From positions 150,198,501 to 150,262,500 of the forward strand of contig CM075347.1 of assembly GCA_037693485.1 (NCBI GenBank): 64,000 nucleotides of DNA, read 5' to 3'. Each line of letters begins with the position of its first letter. Within the stretch, counting starts at the first letter, position 1. Below, one piece after another: positions 23,292 to 33,669 of this stretch. The stretch is from Kitagawia praeruptora (taxonomy: Eukaryota; Streptophyta; Magnoliopsida; Apiales; Apiaceae). The position numbers and the translations under genes were made by a program. A model generated the notes under the pieces. The model made no database searches. It saw only the letters and a program-made list of their open reading frames with translations, and was not told the origin of the DNA.

Positions 23292-26200
23292 TTATTATAA
23301 ATAACCAACCACTTTCAAAATGGATATTTTCATTATGCAATTTTAAAAAATGATTATTTTTAACCATTACTCCTATCTCCAAAATCTTTTCTCTTCTTTC
23401 TTTCCATACATACACTCATCATATACGTATAATTAATGGGATAGCACACTCTGGTGAATTCACAGTAAGTTCTCTCCAACTTTTCTGTACAATTTGTTAG
23501 TTTAACTATGTTTTAAATTATTTTGATAATTAGCATACTTTTTTTGACAAGATTCAAACCACCCGTCACAAAAAATCGGGGAGATACGATTAGAACAAGA
23601 GGTCATCGGTTTTTTAAAATAATTGTGTATGTAAAATTTTGGTGTATAAATTTGAGAAGTTTTTTAGTTAAGTGTGTACATAGTAACATAGGTAGTTTTT
23701 TAAGACAAGGAGGGACCCACCTGGAATTGTACTTGTAAGAAGCTTTAGAAGTAGGGATTGGAGTGTGCATACTTATAGATATGTTGTTTTGTTAGTTACA
23801 TTTATAGCATATACTTCTTATCATGCTTCAAGAAAACCTAGTAGTATTGTCAAGAGTGTTTTGCATTCGAATAGTTTGGATGGTAGGGGTAGGAATGCGT
23901 ATCCGTGGCCGGTTGGGGATGTTTTTAGCAAGAGGGAATTGGTAGGGTTGGAGGGGAATGTGGATCAAGTAAAGGGTTGGGCTCCGTTTGATGGCGAAGA
24001 TGGTACGTTTAAGTTGGGAGAAATCGATGTTGCGTTTCTTGCTTGTTATTCGATGGGAATGTATGTTGCGGGTATTTTAGGGGATACGTTGGATTTACGG
24101 TTGTTTTTGACTGGTGGAATGATTGGAAGTGGTGTGTTTGTTGGGCTTTTCGGGATGGGTTATTTTTGGAATGTTCATGCATTTTGGTTCTATTTAGTTA
24201 TGCAAATGGTTGCGGGGTTGTTTCAAGCAACAGGTTGGCCTTCGGTTGTGGCAGTTATTGGGAATTGGTTTGGGAAAAGAAAGAGAGGGTTGATCATGGG
24301 TATTTGGAATGCTCATACATCTGTTGGGAATATTAGTGGTTCTTTGCTTGCTGCGAGTGTTTTGGAGTATGGTTGGGGTTGGTCTTTCATTGTTCCCGGG
24401 GCTTTTATTTTTGTTGGAGGTGTAATTGTGTACTTGTTCTTGGCTGCATATCCCGAAGATGTTGGTTTTCCAGCCCTAAATGGTTCAGGTGAAAATGACA
24501 CGACGGTACCTACTGACGTAGAAGCTCTACAGAATGAGCTCAAGGGGGGCAAAGAAGATAATAAGGTCCGGCAGTCTGGTTCAGGGAGTAGGAAAAGCAT
24601 AAAACTTCTTGAAGCTTGTATGATACCTGGAGTTATACCATTTGCGTTATGCTTATTCTTCGCGAAGCTGGTGGCGTACACATTTCTCTACTAGCTACCA
24701 TTTTATCTGAGTCGTACAGGTGAATATATTTTTGTACACCTTTTGCTGCCTGCTTATTTTGAGAACATAGATCTTACATCAAATTGAAATTCAATCTGAT
24801 CTGTCATGGGATTGTAATTCCAGCCTTGGTTCTTCTCATATTATCGAAATTATAATCATAATCTGTTATTGGCTTGTAATCCTTTACTTCCTTTAAGAGG
24901 TGATATATAATGCTGACAGATTTTATCACGAATCATGATAATTGGTTGCTAATTTTTGTTGGCTTCTCACTTAGCATGCAACTGTTGGCCTCCAAAGGCT
25001 ACAAATACCTTCACTTTCAAATTGAACAAGTTTGCATCATTTAGAATAGGAGGACAATTGTCTCGTACTCGTGTTCTTGTGCATAATTGTTGTCACCAGC
25101 ACAATATTTTTATATGAGGGCACCTCCCCGTGAGACATGTCAGCTACCTAAGAAACTGTTGTATTGACTATTGTTATGAATAAATGCACAATATGCGAAC
25201 ACACATACACACCCAGCTTGCACAGAAATATAAACACCCGCTAATGCATAAAGACATAGAAAAGTTATAAAAAAAGAGGAAATGTTGACTGAAAAACTAC
25301 GTACAGGGAGCCTCGCAAGTGATAAAAAGGCATCCTGAATATTCGTATTTTTCTATTAAAAACATTTACGATTCACATTCAGTCCTTGCCAACTTCAAGA
25401 ATTTCAGCTAAATTTTTGTTGTCTCATTGCAAAACAGTTAGTACAGTTCTTTGTCCTAGCTTGTAGTTCATCTCCTCTAAGCCACATTAAGGTAAGCATA
25501 ATAATACAGGATATGCAGGAACCAGTTCTATTATAACGAGCTTGTTAAAAGGATAGACCAAATACAACTAATATAATAATGTTAAGGAGGAAGATTTCTT
25601 AATAACGTTATGCAGAAAAGAAGGCAGAACTGAAGAAAAAAGTGTTTTGAGATAGCCCTGCCTACGTATAAAGTTGACCACAGATAGTAGCACTGTAGTT
25701 TTTGTAGTAGTGTTCTTCTCTTACCTATTCTTAATTTTTTTTATTGTTGTCCAATATGAATTTATATTCTGCAAAAATTTTGGTAATTTCTGTGGGATCT
25801 TCATGCATATTTGGATATTACATAACGGGCTCACAAATGGGGCCATTCATATATAGTTTTTACTACTTTGGGGATCCTTGGAGTATTGTACTTAAGTCCC
25901 TTGGTTTGTGGTGAGTTTGCAGCTATTGGCGGGGAGTATATGTCGGTGAAATCTGCTGGAAATCTTTCTACGTTGTTTGATGTAGGTGGGATAGTTGGTG
26001 GAATTTTAGCTGGTTACATATCCGATAAATTAAAGGCACGAGCTACGACAGCAGCAACTTTTATGTATGCAGCAATTCCTTCAATGATTCTGTACCGCAT
26101 TTATGGAAATGCATCAACAACTATGAACATTTTACTCATGATGACTACTGGTTTATTTGTGAATGGTCCCTATGCACTTATAACAACTGCAGTTTCTGCC

Positions 26201-26371
26201 GATCTTGGTACACATAGCTCTGTCAGAGGTGATTCCTGAGCTCTGGCAACAGTCACAGCAATCATCGATGGTACTGGATCACTTGGTGCTGCTTTGGGTC
26301 CACTTCTGACAGGGTTTTTGTCAACAAAAGGGTGGAATTTTGTTTTTGGGATGTTAAGTCTGGGTGCTCTT

Positions 26372-26669
26372 TGTTAGAATTTCAAACCTGTTCTAGAAAC
26401 AAAGAAAATGCATGCATGCAGCAACTATGTTTGAATAAGAGGAAGGTGGAAGGTTATAGATAGTCAAAATTGTAGGCTTGTTGATGTAAGCCATGACCTC
26501 ATGTGTATGTTCTGAAGCCTATAAATAGCTGCTCTAGATAGCATTAAAAAGACACACCACAAAAGAGAACTTGTAAGTTCAAGAGAAAAGAAATTGTAAT
26601 TTCTTATATATATAGTTTGTTCTTTGAGTTAAAAATATTTGGTGTAACAGCCCATACACGTTTCCAACA
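26372..26669 (+). repeat. Left LTR of the copia element
   Basis: Starts TGTTAGAATTTC and ends TTTCCAACA. A TATA box, TATAAATAG, at 26520-26528 sits where the promoter of the element's transcript is expected. Confidence 0.95.
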
Positions 26670-26763
26670 AGTGGCATCAGAGCTAAGGTTTCGTTCGGGA
26701 AATTTCTGGGGAAAAAAATTTTTTCGGTCGTCGGAAAACACTGTTCACGCCGTAGAAGACGAA

Positions 26764-26880
26764 GTACTGTTCATACGGTACTGTTCATACGACACTGTTC
26801 ATACGGTACTGTTCATACGGCACTGTTCATACGGCACTGTTCATACGTCACTGTTCACACGGTACTGTTCACATATACTG
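26764..26880 (+). repeat. 14-bp tandem repeat in the copia leader
   Basis: About eight imperfect copies of a 14-bp unit (TACTGTTCATACGG, with C/T, G/A and CAC variants) fill the untranslated leader between primer site and gag start. The unit is not a multiple of three, yet the reading frame upstream of gag stays open through it. Confidence 0.9.
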
Positions 26881-26904
26881 TACAAAGATAATTTTTTGAA
26901 AAAA

Positions 26905-29900
26905 ATGGCGAATATGGTGCAACAAAATATTCCAAAGTTGACGGCTACAAATTATGGAAACTGGAGTATCCAAATGAAGGTGTTACTCGGTTCGTACGAT
27001 AATTGGGATATCGTTGAAAGCAGCTATAGTGAGCCCGAAGATGCTACCGCTGAAGCAGCACTTCCTAATGCCGAGAAGACGGCGTTAAAAGAATTTCGGA
27101 AAAAAGACAACAAGGCGTTATACACAATTTTTCAAGGTGTCGATGAATCCACCTTCGAAAAAATTTCAAATGCAAAGAGAGCAAAAGAGGCGTGGGAGAT
27201 TTTGCAAAAATCATTCCAAGGTGTGGAAAAAGTGAAAAAGGTGCGGCTCCAAGTTCTACGTGGCGAGTTTGAGAATTTAAAAATGAAGAGCTCGGAAAAT
27301 ATCAGTGATTATGTTACGCGTTTGAAAACGGTAACAAATGAGATGAAAAGAAATGGAGAAAGCCTCGATGATGTTCGGGTGTTGGAAAAATTGCTCCGTT
27401 CGTTGATTAGAAAATTTGATTATGTTGTTACGTCTATCGAGGAGTCAAAAGATCTGTCCACAATTTCAATTGACGAGCTAGTTGGTTCACTTCAAGCGCA
27501 CGAGCAGCGAATGAATCAATATGATGATGAAAGTCATTTGGAGAAGGCGTTGCAAAGTAAAGTATCCATCGGTGACAGTTCTAGCAGTAGCAGTTCTGTT
27601 CGTGGCAGAGGTGGCTATATAGGTGGCTACCGAGGAGGACAAGGACGTGGAAGACAGACGTTTAGTAGAGGACAAAATTCTCAAGGTTATCAACCATCTG
27701 GTCGTGGTCAAAATTTTAGAGGCCGAGGAAGAGGCGGTTTCCAACAACGAGGTGACAAGTCTCAGTTACAATGTTATAATTGCAACAAATATGGTCACTT
27801 CAGTTACGAGTGTAGAGCACCAAAGGTGGAAGAACGAAGTCATTTTGCCGCAGCAAAAGAAGACAAGGATGTGGGTTCCGCTATGTTTCTCACTTACAAA
27901 GGAGATGATGAAGGCAAGAAGAATACATGGTATCTTGATTCGGGCGCCAGCAACCACATGTGTGGCCACAAGGATTTATTTACGGAGATAGACGACACCA
28001 TCAGTGGAGAAGTTACTTTTGGTGACTCATCGAAGATTCCAGTCAAAGGAAAAGGTACTGTTACGATTGTGTCAAAGAAAGGTGATAAAAAGTATATAAA
28101 TGATGTTTATTATATACCTGCTTTGAAAAGTAATATAATCAGTCTTGGCCAACTTGTGGAGAAGGGATACAATATTCAGATGCAGGATAATTCTCTGATC
28201 ATCAGAAATCAGATTCGAGAATTAATTGCAAACGTGGAGATGTCAAAGAATCGTCTCTTCACTCTTGATATGCAGACGGAGGTGCAGAAGTGTTTGAAGT
28301 CGGTCATTAAAAATGACTCGTGGTTATGGCACTTGAGATTTGGTCATCTAGGATTTTCTGGCTTAAAATTATTATCAAAGACAAAGATGGTGGACGGCTT
28401 GCCAGAAATCAAGGAACCAGATAATTTGTGTGAAGCGTGTGTCAAGGGGAAACAACACCGACAAAGCTTTCCGGTCGGAAAATCATGGAGAGCCAGAAGG
28501 CCATTGGAGATTGTTCACACTGATATTGCTGGTCCATTTGATATTCCATCACTTGGCGGGAATAGGTATTACCTAACTTTTATTGATGATTTTAGCAGGA
28601 AAAGTTGGGTCTATATCATTAAAGAAAAGGCGGAGGCTCTTGATAAATTCAAGGAGTTCAAAGCACTGACAGAAAAGCAAAGTGGCCATTATTTGAAGGT
28701 ACTTCGATCAGACAGAGGAGGCGAGTACACTTCAAACTTGTTCAGAAGCTTCTGCAGAGCACATGGAATAAATCATCAGTTGACAACAGCATATACTCCA
28801 CAACAAAATGGAGTTGCAGAGAGGAAGAATCGCACCATTCTTGACATGGCAAGGAGCATGGTGAAAGCAAAGCACATGCCAAGAACTTTCTGGGCTGAAG
28901 CCGTATTATGTGCAGTTTATTTGTTGAATCGCTGTCCAACAAAAAGTGTTAGAAACAGAACTCCAAATGAAGCGTGGAGTGAGAGCAAACCATCAGTTGG
29001 ACATCTTAGAATTTTTGGGTGCATTGCATATGCACATATTCCTGACCAGAAAAGAAAGAAGTTGGATGACAAAGGCGAGAAGTGCATCTTTACCGGATAT
29101 GACAAAAGAAGCAAGGCATACAGACTCTATAATCCCATCACGAAGAAATTAATCATTTCTCGAGATGTTGAGTTCGATGAATCTGATTACTGGAGATGGA
29201 GCGAGGAAGAAAGAAAAGTTTCAGGCTTGTTCTTTAATGATGATGATGATGATGGCGATGACTCCAACATAGAAGATGGTGGAGAGGATGATCCAACTCC
29301 TCCACAAAGTCCAAATCAACAAACTCCTGCCTCGACACCATCGAGTTCAGGAAGCAGCAGTAGCAGCAATAGTTCAGGGGGAGCACCGAGAAAAATGCGG
29401 AGTCTGGAAGACATTTATGATGCAACAAGTCCGGTACAAACAACCTTTGATTATTCTCTATTCTGTTTAATGGCTGAATGTGATCCAGTAACATTTGAGG
29501 AAGCTTCTGAAGAAAGCAAATGGAATAAAGCCATGGATGAAGAAATTGGTGCTATTAAGAAGAATGATACTTGGGAGCTCACAGACCTTCCAGAAGGACA
29601 CAAAGCTATAGGTGTCAAATGGGTCTACAAGACAAAGACCAATCAGGATGGCGAAGTGGAAAAATACAAGGCGAGGCTAGTTGCTAAAGGCTATAAGCAA
29701 AGATACGGAATTGACTATGATGAGGTGTTTGCTCCGGTTGCAAGAGTTGATACTATCAGACTTCTTACAGCAATTGCAGCACAGAATCAGTGGAAGATCT
29801 ACCAGATGGATGTGAAGTCAGCATTCTTAAATGGTTATTTAGAAGAAGAAGTCTACATCGAGCAACCTCCCGGATATGTTCAGAAAGGCCAAGAAAATAA

Positions 29901-31014
29901 AGTCTACCGACTGAAGAAAGCTCTGTACGGGTTGAAGCAAGCCCCGAGAGCATGGAACATGAGGGTTGATGAATATTTCCAGAAAAATGGTTTTGTGAAA
30001 AGTCCATACGAGCATGCACTCTACACAAAAACAAATTCATGGGGAGATATTATGATCGTGTGCTTATATGTGGATGACATGATCTTCACAGGCAACAACC
30101 CTGGTATGTTTGATGATTTTAAGAAAGTGATGACTAACGAATTTGAGATGACAGATATTGGTCAAATGTCGTATTTTCTTGGAGTCGAAGTGAAGCAAAG
30201 CAAAGATGGAATTTTTATGTCACAGAAAAAATATGCCGAGCAGATTTTAAGCAAGTTCAGAATGAAAGATTGCAAGCCAGTAAGCACGCCAGCAGAAACG
30301 AGCATAAAACTCAGAATTGATTCAACAAGAGAGTCGGTAAATCCGACATTGTTCAAAAGTTTGGTTGGAAGTCTGAGGTACCTAACTTTCACTCGTCCCG
30401 ATATTATGTATGCAGTTGGACTGGTTAGTAGGTACATGGAGAAGCCGAAGCAAGATCACTTCATGGCAGCTAAAAGAATTTTGAGGTACATAAAAGGTAC
30501 ACTTAATCATGGTCTGTTCTATACGCATTCTCAAAATTCAAAATTAGTTGGCTACTCAGACAGCGATTATGGTGGTGATTTGGATGACGGGAAAAGTACT
30601 TCAGGATATGCTTTTCATATCGGTTCAGCGATATTTTCGTGGTCATCAAAGAAGCAACAGACAGTTGCTCTCTCAACATGTGAGGCAGAATATATGGCAG
30701 CAGCAGCGTGCGCATGTCAAGCTATGTGGTTAGGCTACATATTGGGCGAGTTAAATCTTGCGAAGGAGGATCCGGTTAGAATTTATGTGGATAATAAATC
30801 TGCTATTTCTCTTGCGAAAAATCCAGTGTCACACAGTCGAAGCAAGCACATCAACATCAAATATCATTTCATACGAGAACAGGTGAATGACAAAATTGTG
30901 GAGCTGGTGCACTGTAAGACTGAAGACAATTTAGCGGATATCTTTACGAAGCCATTGAAGCCGGAAGTGTTTCAGAAAATGAAACAGAAGCTCGGAATGC
31001 AAAGTCAGGTTTGA
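26905..31014 (+). CDS. Copia Gag-Pol polyprotein, 1369 aa
   Basis: The start is ATG at 26905, after the leader repeats and before the conserved gag region (residues 1-250, LTATNYGNW near the start). The frame is open further upstream into the LTR, but no better start exists. In order: a Gly/Arg/Gln-rich stretch; zinc knuckle CYNCNKYGHFSYEC (about 290-303); aspartic protease DSGAS (345); pre-integrase HLRFGHLG; integrase with D540, D603 and E639 in D-D35-E spacing; reverse transcriptase with MDVKSAFLNG and YVDD (about 1055-1058); RNase H (YSDSDYGGD, CEAEYMAA, about 1215 onward). Gene order protease-integrase-RT-RNase H defines copia. Gag packages the RNA, protease cuts the polyprotein, RT/RNase H makes cDNA and integrase inserts it. 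Length and motifs show nothing missing. Clade placement near Tork/Tnt1-type elements is inference. Confidence 0.96.
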   Translation: MANMVQQNIPKLTATNYGNWSIQMKVLLGSYDNWDIVESSYSEPEDATAEAALPNAEKTALKEFRKKDNKALYTIFQGVDESTFEKISNAKRAKEAWEILQKSFQGVEKVKKVRLQVLRGEFENLKMKSSENISDYVTRLKTVTNEMKRNGESLDDVRVLEKLLRSLIRKFDYVVTSIEESKDLSTISIDELVGSLQAHEQRMNQYDDESHLEKALQSKVSIGDSSSSSSSVRGRGGYIGGYRGGQGRGRQTFSRGQNSQGYQPSGRGQNFRGRGRGGFQQRGDKSQLQCYNCNKYGHFSYECRAPKVEERSHFAAAKEDKDVGSAMFLTYKGDDEGKKNTWYLDSGASNHMCGHKDLFTEIDDTISGEVTFGDSSKIPVKGKGTVTIVSKKGDKKYINDVYYIPALKSNIISLGQLVEKGYNIQMQDNSLIIRNQIRELIANVEMSKNRLFTLDMQTEVQKCLKSVIKNDSWLWHLRFGHLGFSGLKLLSKTKMVDGLPEIKEPDNLCEACVKGKQHRQSFPVGKSWRARRPLEIVHTDIAGPFDIPSLGGNRYYLTFIDDFSRKSWVYIIKEKAEALDKFKEFKALTEKQSGHYLKVLRSDRGGEYTSNLFRSFCRAHGINHQLTTAYTPQQNGVAERKNRTILDMARSMVKAKHMPRTFWAEAVLCAVYLLNRCPTKSVRNRTPNEAWSESKPSVGHLRIFGCIAYAHIPDQKRKKLDDKGEKCIFTGYDKRSKAYRLYNPITKKLIISRDVEFDESDYWRWSEEERKVSGLFFNDDDDDGDDSNIEDGGEDDPTPPQSPNQQTPASTPSSSGSSSSSNSSGGAPRKMRSLEDIYDATSPVQTTFDYSLFCLMAECDPVTFEEASEESKWNKAMDEEIGAIKKNDTWELTDLPEGHKAIGVKWVYKTKTNQDGEVEKYKARLVAKGYKQRYGIDYDEVFAPVARVDTIRLLTAIAAQNQWKIYQMDVKSAFLNGYLEEEVYIEQPPGYVQKGQENKVYRLKKALYGLKQAPRAWNMRVDEYFQKNGFVKSPYEHALYTKTNSWGDIMIVCLYVDDMIFTGNNPGMFDDFKKVMTNEFEMTDIGQMSYFLGVEVKQSKDGIFMSQKKYAEQILSKFRMKDCKPVSTPAETSIKLRIDSTRESVNPTLFKSLVGSLRYLTFTRPDIMYAVGLVSRYMEKPKQDHFMAAKRILRYIKGTLNHGLFYTHSQNSKLVGYSDSDYGGDLDDGKSTSGYAFHIGSAIFSWSSKKQQTVALSTCEAEYMAAAACACQAMWLGYILGELNLAKEDPVRIYVDNKSAISLAKNPVSHSRSKHINIKYHFIREQVNDKIVELVHCKTEDNLADIFTKPLKPEVFQKMKQKLGMQSQV

Positions 31015-31021
31015 GGGGGAG

Positions 31022-31319
31022 TGTTAGAATTTCAAACCTGTTCTAGAAACAAAGAAAATGCATGCATGCAGCAACTATGTTTGAATAAGAGGAAGGTGGA
31101 AGGTTATAGATAGTCAAAATTGTAGGCTTGTTGATGTAAGCCATGACCTCATGTGTATGTTCTGAAGCCTATAAATAGCTGCTCTAGATAGCATTAAAAA
31201 GACACACCACAAAAGAGAACTTGTAAGTTCAAGAGAAAAGAAATTGTAATTTCTTATATATATAGTTTGTTCTTTGAGTTAAAAATATTTGGTGTAACAG
31301 CCCATACACGTTTCCAACA
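31022..31319 (+). repeat. Right LTR of the copia element
   Basis: 298 bp, same sequence as the left LTR by eye, TATA box at 31170-31178. It is followed by the CTCTT duplication and the continuation of the transporter exon. Confidence 0.95.
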
Positions 31320-32462
31320 CTCTTATTGCTGGTCTCCTCTTATCTCGTCTGGTCATAGCTGAAATCGCAGAAAGAGCACCTAAACCTGTGGTTTCTGGGC
31401 AACACTATCCTGAAGGTAGTTTACCTTATTGTTTGTTGTGGTTCTCTTAATTTCACTCGGTATTTGTTTGCATGTGTTTTAGACTTTAGAGACTGGTGTA
31501 TAAGTTCTGCCTGGTGTTCAGTTTAAAAGTTGGATGTAAAAGAACATAAAAGTGAAAACGATGACTAAAAGTTAAGGTCTCTTAATGTCCATGCTTCAGT
31601 TTCATATTTGCAACAGCATCATTCTTGGGAGTGAGCCATCTAAAAGTTTTGCCTCATTCTTCATTCAAGGTTGCTTTTCATTCTTCATTTGAAGTTATGG
31701 TTTTAAATAGTACTGAAATATATAAATGCAATTTCAGGTCTTCTTTAAAACCTACCATATAGGGCCTTTAGGCCTATGATTCAAACTTTTTTTTCCCATA
31801 GGGTTTAACTTAATAACAGTTAATCATATTATTTCATGTTGATACCGCTCTTGAATAATCCAATCTTCAAAATAAAACCCAGCTTCTCATTCTACTCCGG
31901 CTACATTTTCCATCATCCATCTTCGTATCTGTCATAACTGCCGCAAAATTCAGTCCCTTTTTGCTTCTAACATCTCAACCAACCTGTTAAGTTTTAACTT
32001 TCCCAAGGTTAATTAAAGCGTTTACTCAAGTTCAGATATTCTAGATATGGTGCAAGATTAAAACTGTATTTGGGCTTTTCTCGTGTGTGTGTTTGAGGGG
32101 GGGGGTGGAGAGTCTGTCTTTGATGCATGGTTACTGAAGTTGATAAGGGAAATAATGTTTTCCTTTTAACATGTATCCAAGATTAAATTAGTAATCTGGA
32201 GTCTGTGTCATGGAGTCTGTGTCAGATCAGGCAGCACCCTTTTGTTAGTTTTTAGTTGCCGATATGTTATTGGCATAAAGTAAGTCTCTACTCATCAATC
32301 TAGTTTCACAAATGTATCTCCTGAGCATTTGGCTGGAACTGAGTCTTCGTACATGGTCTTTGTATTGTCTAGCAAGCACATTTTAGAATCACTGATATAG
32401 TTTTTAATTTTGCAGCTGATGCATCTCAAGCACTTTTGCATGACCAACGGCGATTACACTGA

Positions 32463-33315
32463 TGGCGCATGGCAACTGTTGTATCAGGTGATGGTACATA
32501 CAAACTCTGGAACCAAAGTGTTTTTTTTCTTAATCACGGAAACCTACCAAAAACTTATTGGAGAGGAGCTGGTGTATGTAGATATTTATGTCCCAGCACA
32601 TGTCAATTTTAACATCCTGTGTGCAATTAAGATTGAAACTCTAAACCGAATTGCATTTCTGAGACTTTTCATTCGATTACATCTGTTGAAACTTGGGTAG
32701 GCTAATAGAATTCATATATGCAGTTCATTATGATCAGATTTATTGAGTATTTTGCTAACACTTGGAAATCCTAGTTACTTTTCATTAACTAAGAACAACA
32801 GGCAGTGGTCACTCAGTGGTCATCTTGATGACTCGGCACGTGTTTCTTTTCATTAATTAGCTGTCACCGTGTCAACTAGTAAAAGCCAAGTCATTTTCTA
32901 GCTGGGCAATGGCTATAGTAGCCTCATGGGCACCACTTCATCTACCAACCACATGGAGAAGAGAAGCCATACTCAACCTAGGAAGACAATTCTCCAAAAT
33001 ACTGAAAGAAAGAAAGGGTTGTAGAGAAGTATCGGGTGCACATGGTTCCATCAATTTGAACCTATCACATGGTGCAATGAATTTAAACCAGAAGTAGACA
33101 CTTAACATCTCAGCAAGCTGACCTTCCAGCCTTTATAAGCTAAACTTATTAAACTCAAACTCAAAGCATTTCTTTATAAACTTAACTCAAACTCAAAGCA
33201 TTCCTATTCCTCACAAGTTTTCCCAGTTCCCAAAACACCTTAGCTTCATTATCCTTTAGCTTCTCCCATTCCTTCAGACTTATCTTCACACTCTCGAGGA
33301 CAGACAGAGAGAATC
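32463..33315. other. Intergenic; promoter region of the AGP gene
   Basis: No gene. A TATA-like CTTTATAAA lies at 33172-33180, 136 bp before the AGP start codon, within a short duplication (AACTCAAACTCAAAGCATT at about 33151 and 33186). Confidence 0.45.
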
Positions 33316-33669
33316 ATGACACTCTCATGTGCCATACACAGCCTAACCTTGTCACTGATGATAGCTGTCTTATCCTCTGGCCAAGCTCCGGCCATTTCCC
33401 CCTCCACCACCATGGCACCGTTACCTCTGGTGATGTCACCGCCACCTATGATGATGGCACCATCACCGATGGCTAGCCCACCTCACACAATAACTCCTCC
33501 AGCCATGAGCCCTGGTTCAGTGAATTCACCACCAGCACCAATGGCACCGACACCATCCATGTCGGTCATGCCACCCGTCACTTCTACTCCAGGCTCGCCA
33601 GCTTTCAAGCATGGGAGCAGCCTGGCCATAGTTGCATTGTTAGGAGCAGTACTGCTGGTTCAAAATTAA
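33316..33669 (+). CDS. Classical arabinogalactan protein, 117 aa
   Basis: A single-exon frame with the layout of a classical AGP. Residues 1-about 25 are a secretion signal (hydrophobic SLTLSLMIAVLSSGQA). Residues about 26-98 are rich in Pro, Ser, Thr, Ala and Met with many AP, SP and TP dipeptides (APSPMASPP, TPPAMSPG), the sites that are hydroxylated and carry arabinogalactan chains. The C-terminus is a hydrophobic GPI-attachment signal (SLAIVALLGAVLLVQN) after small residues. The mature protein would be a cell-surface or wall proteoglycan. Length and architecture fit the family, and the high Met content is a small oddity. No introns or breaks. The ATG is the first in frame after a TATA-like element. 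Confidence 0.88.
   Translation: MTLSCAIHSLTLSLMIAVLSSGQAPAISPSTTMAPLPLVMSPPPMMMAPSPMASPPHTITPPAMSPGSVNSPPAPMAPTPSMSVMPPVTSTPGSPAFKHGSSLAIVALLGAVLLVQN

Larger units (their letters stand above)
26372..31319 (+). mobile_element. Complete Ty1/copia LTR retrotransposon
   Basis: 4948 bp with 298-bp LTRs (26372-26669 and 31022-31319) that read identical base for base. The 5-bp target duplication CTCTT lies at 26367-26371 and 31320-31324. The tRNA-Met-type primer site TGGCATCAGAGC is at 26672-26683, and the polypurine tract GAGGGGGAG ends at 31021. One uninterrupted gag-pol frame lies between. Identical LTRs and an open frame mean a very young copy that may still be able to move. It sits in the coding exon of the G3P-permease-like gene, in the same orientation. 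Confidence 0.97.
23696..32462 (+). pseudogene. G3Pp: Glycerol-3-phosphate permease-like MFS gene, disrupted
   Basis: Reading without the copia insert gives a near full-length SLC37/G3P-permease-type MFS transporter. Exon 1 runs to 24719 (PPGIVLVRSF, FIAYTSYHASRKPSS, GYFWNVHAFWF, WFGKRKRGLIMGIWN). Intron 24720-25922 follows. Exon 2 is 25923-31415, interrupted at 26371/31325 (IGGEYMSVKSAGNLSTLFD, NGPYALITTAVSADLGTH, LVIAEIAERAPK). The last exon is 32416-32462, with stop TGA. The family moves organic phosphates such as glycerol-3-phosphate across membranes. Breaks: TAG at 24692-24694 in YTFLY*LPFYLS, where relatives have Trp; TGA at 26237-26239 in GDS*ALATV, where relatives have Arg; the 4.95-kb copia element inside codon sequence; and no in-frame ATG before the conserved start (stop at 23693). 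Splice sites and most codons survive, so inactivation looks recent. Confidence 0.9.

Noticed and set aside
24313..24681. 122-codon minus frame opposite the transporter exon
   Set aside because: Antisense shadow of a conserved MFS exon.
27487..30733. Several short frames on both strands inside the copia element
   Set aside because: Shadows of the single gag-pol frame, which contains all family motifs.
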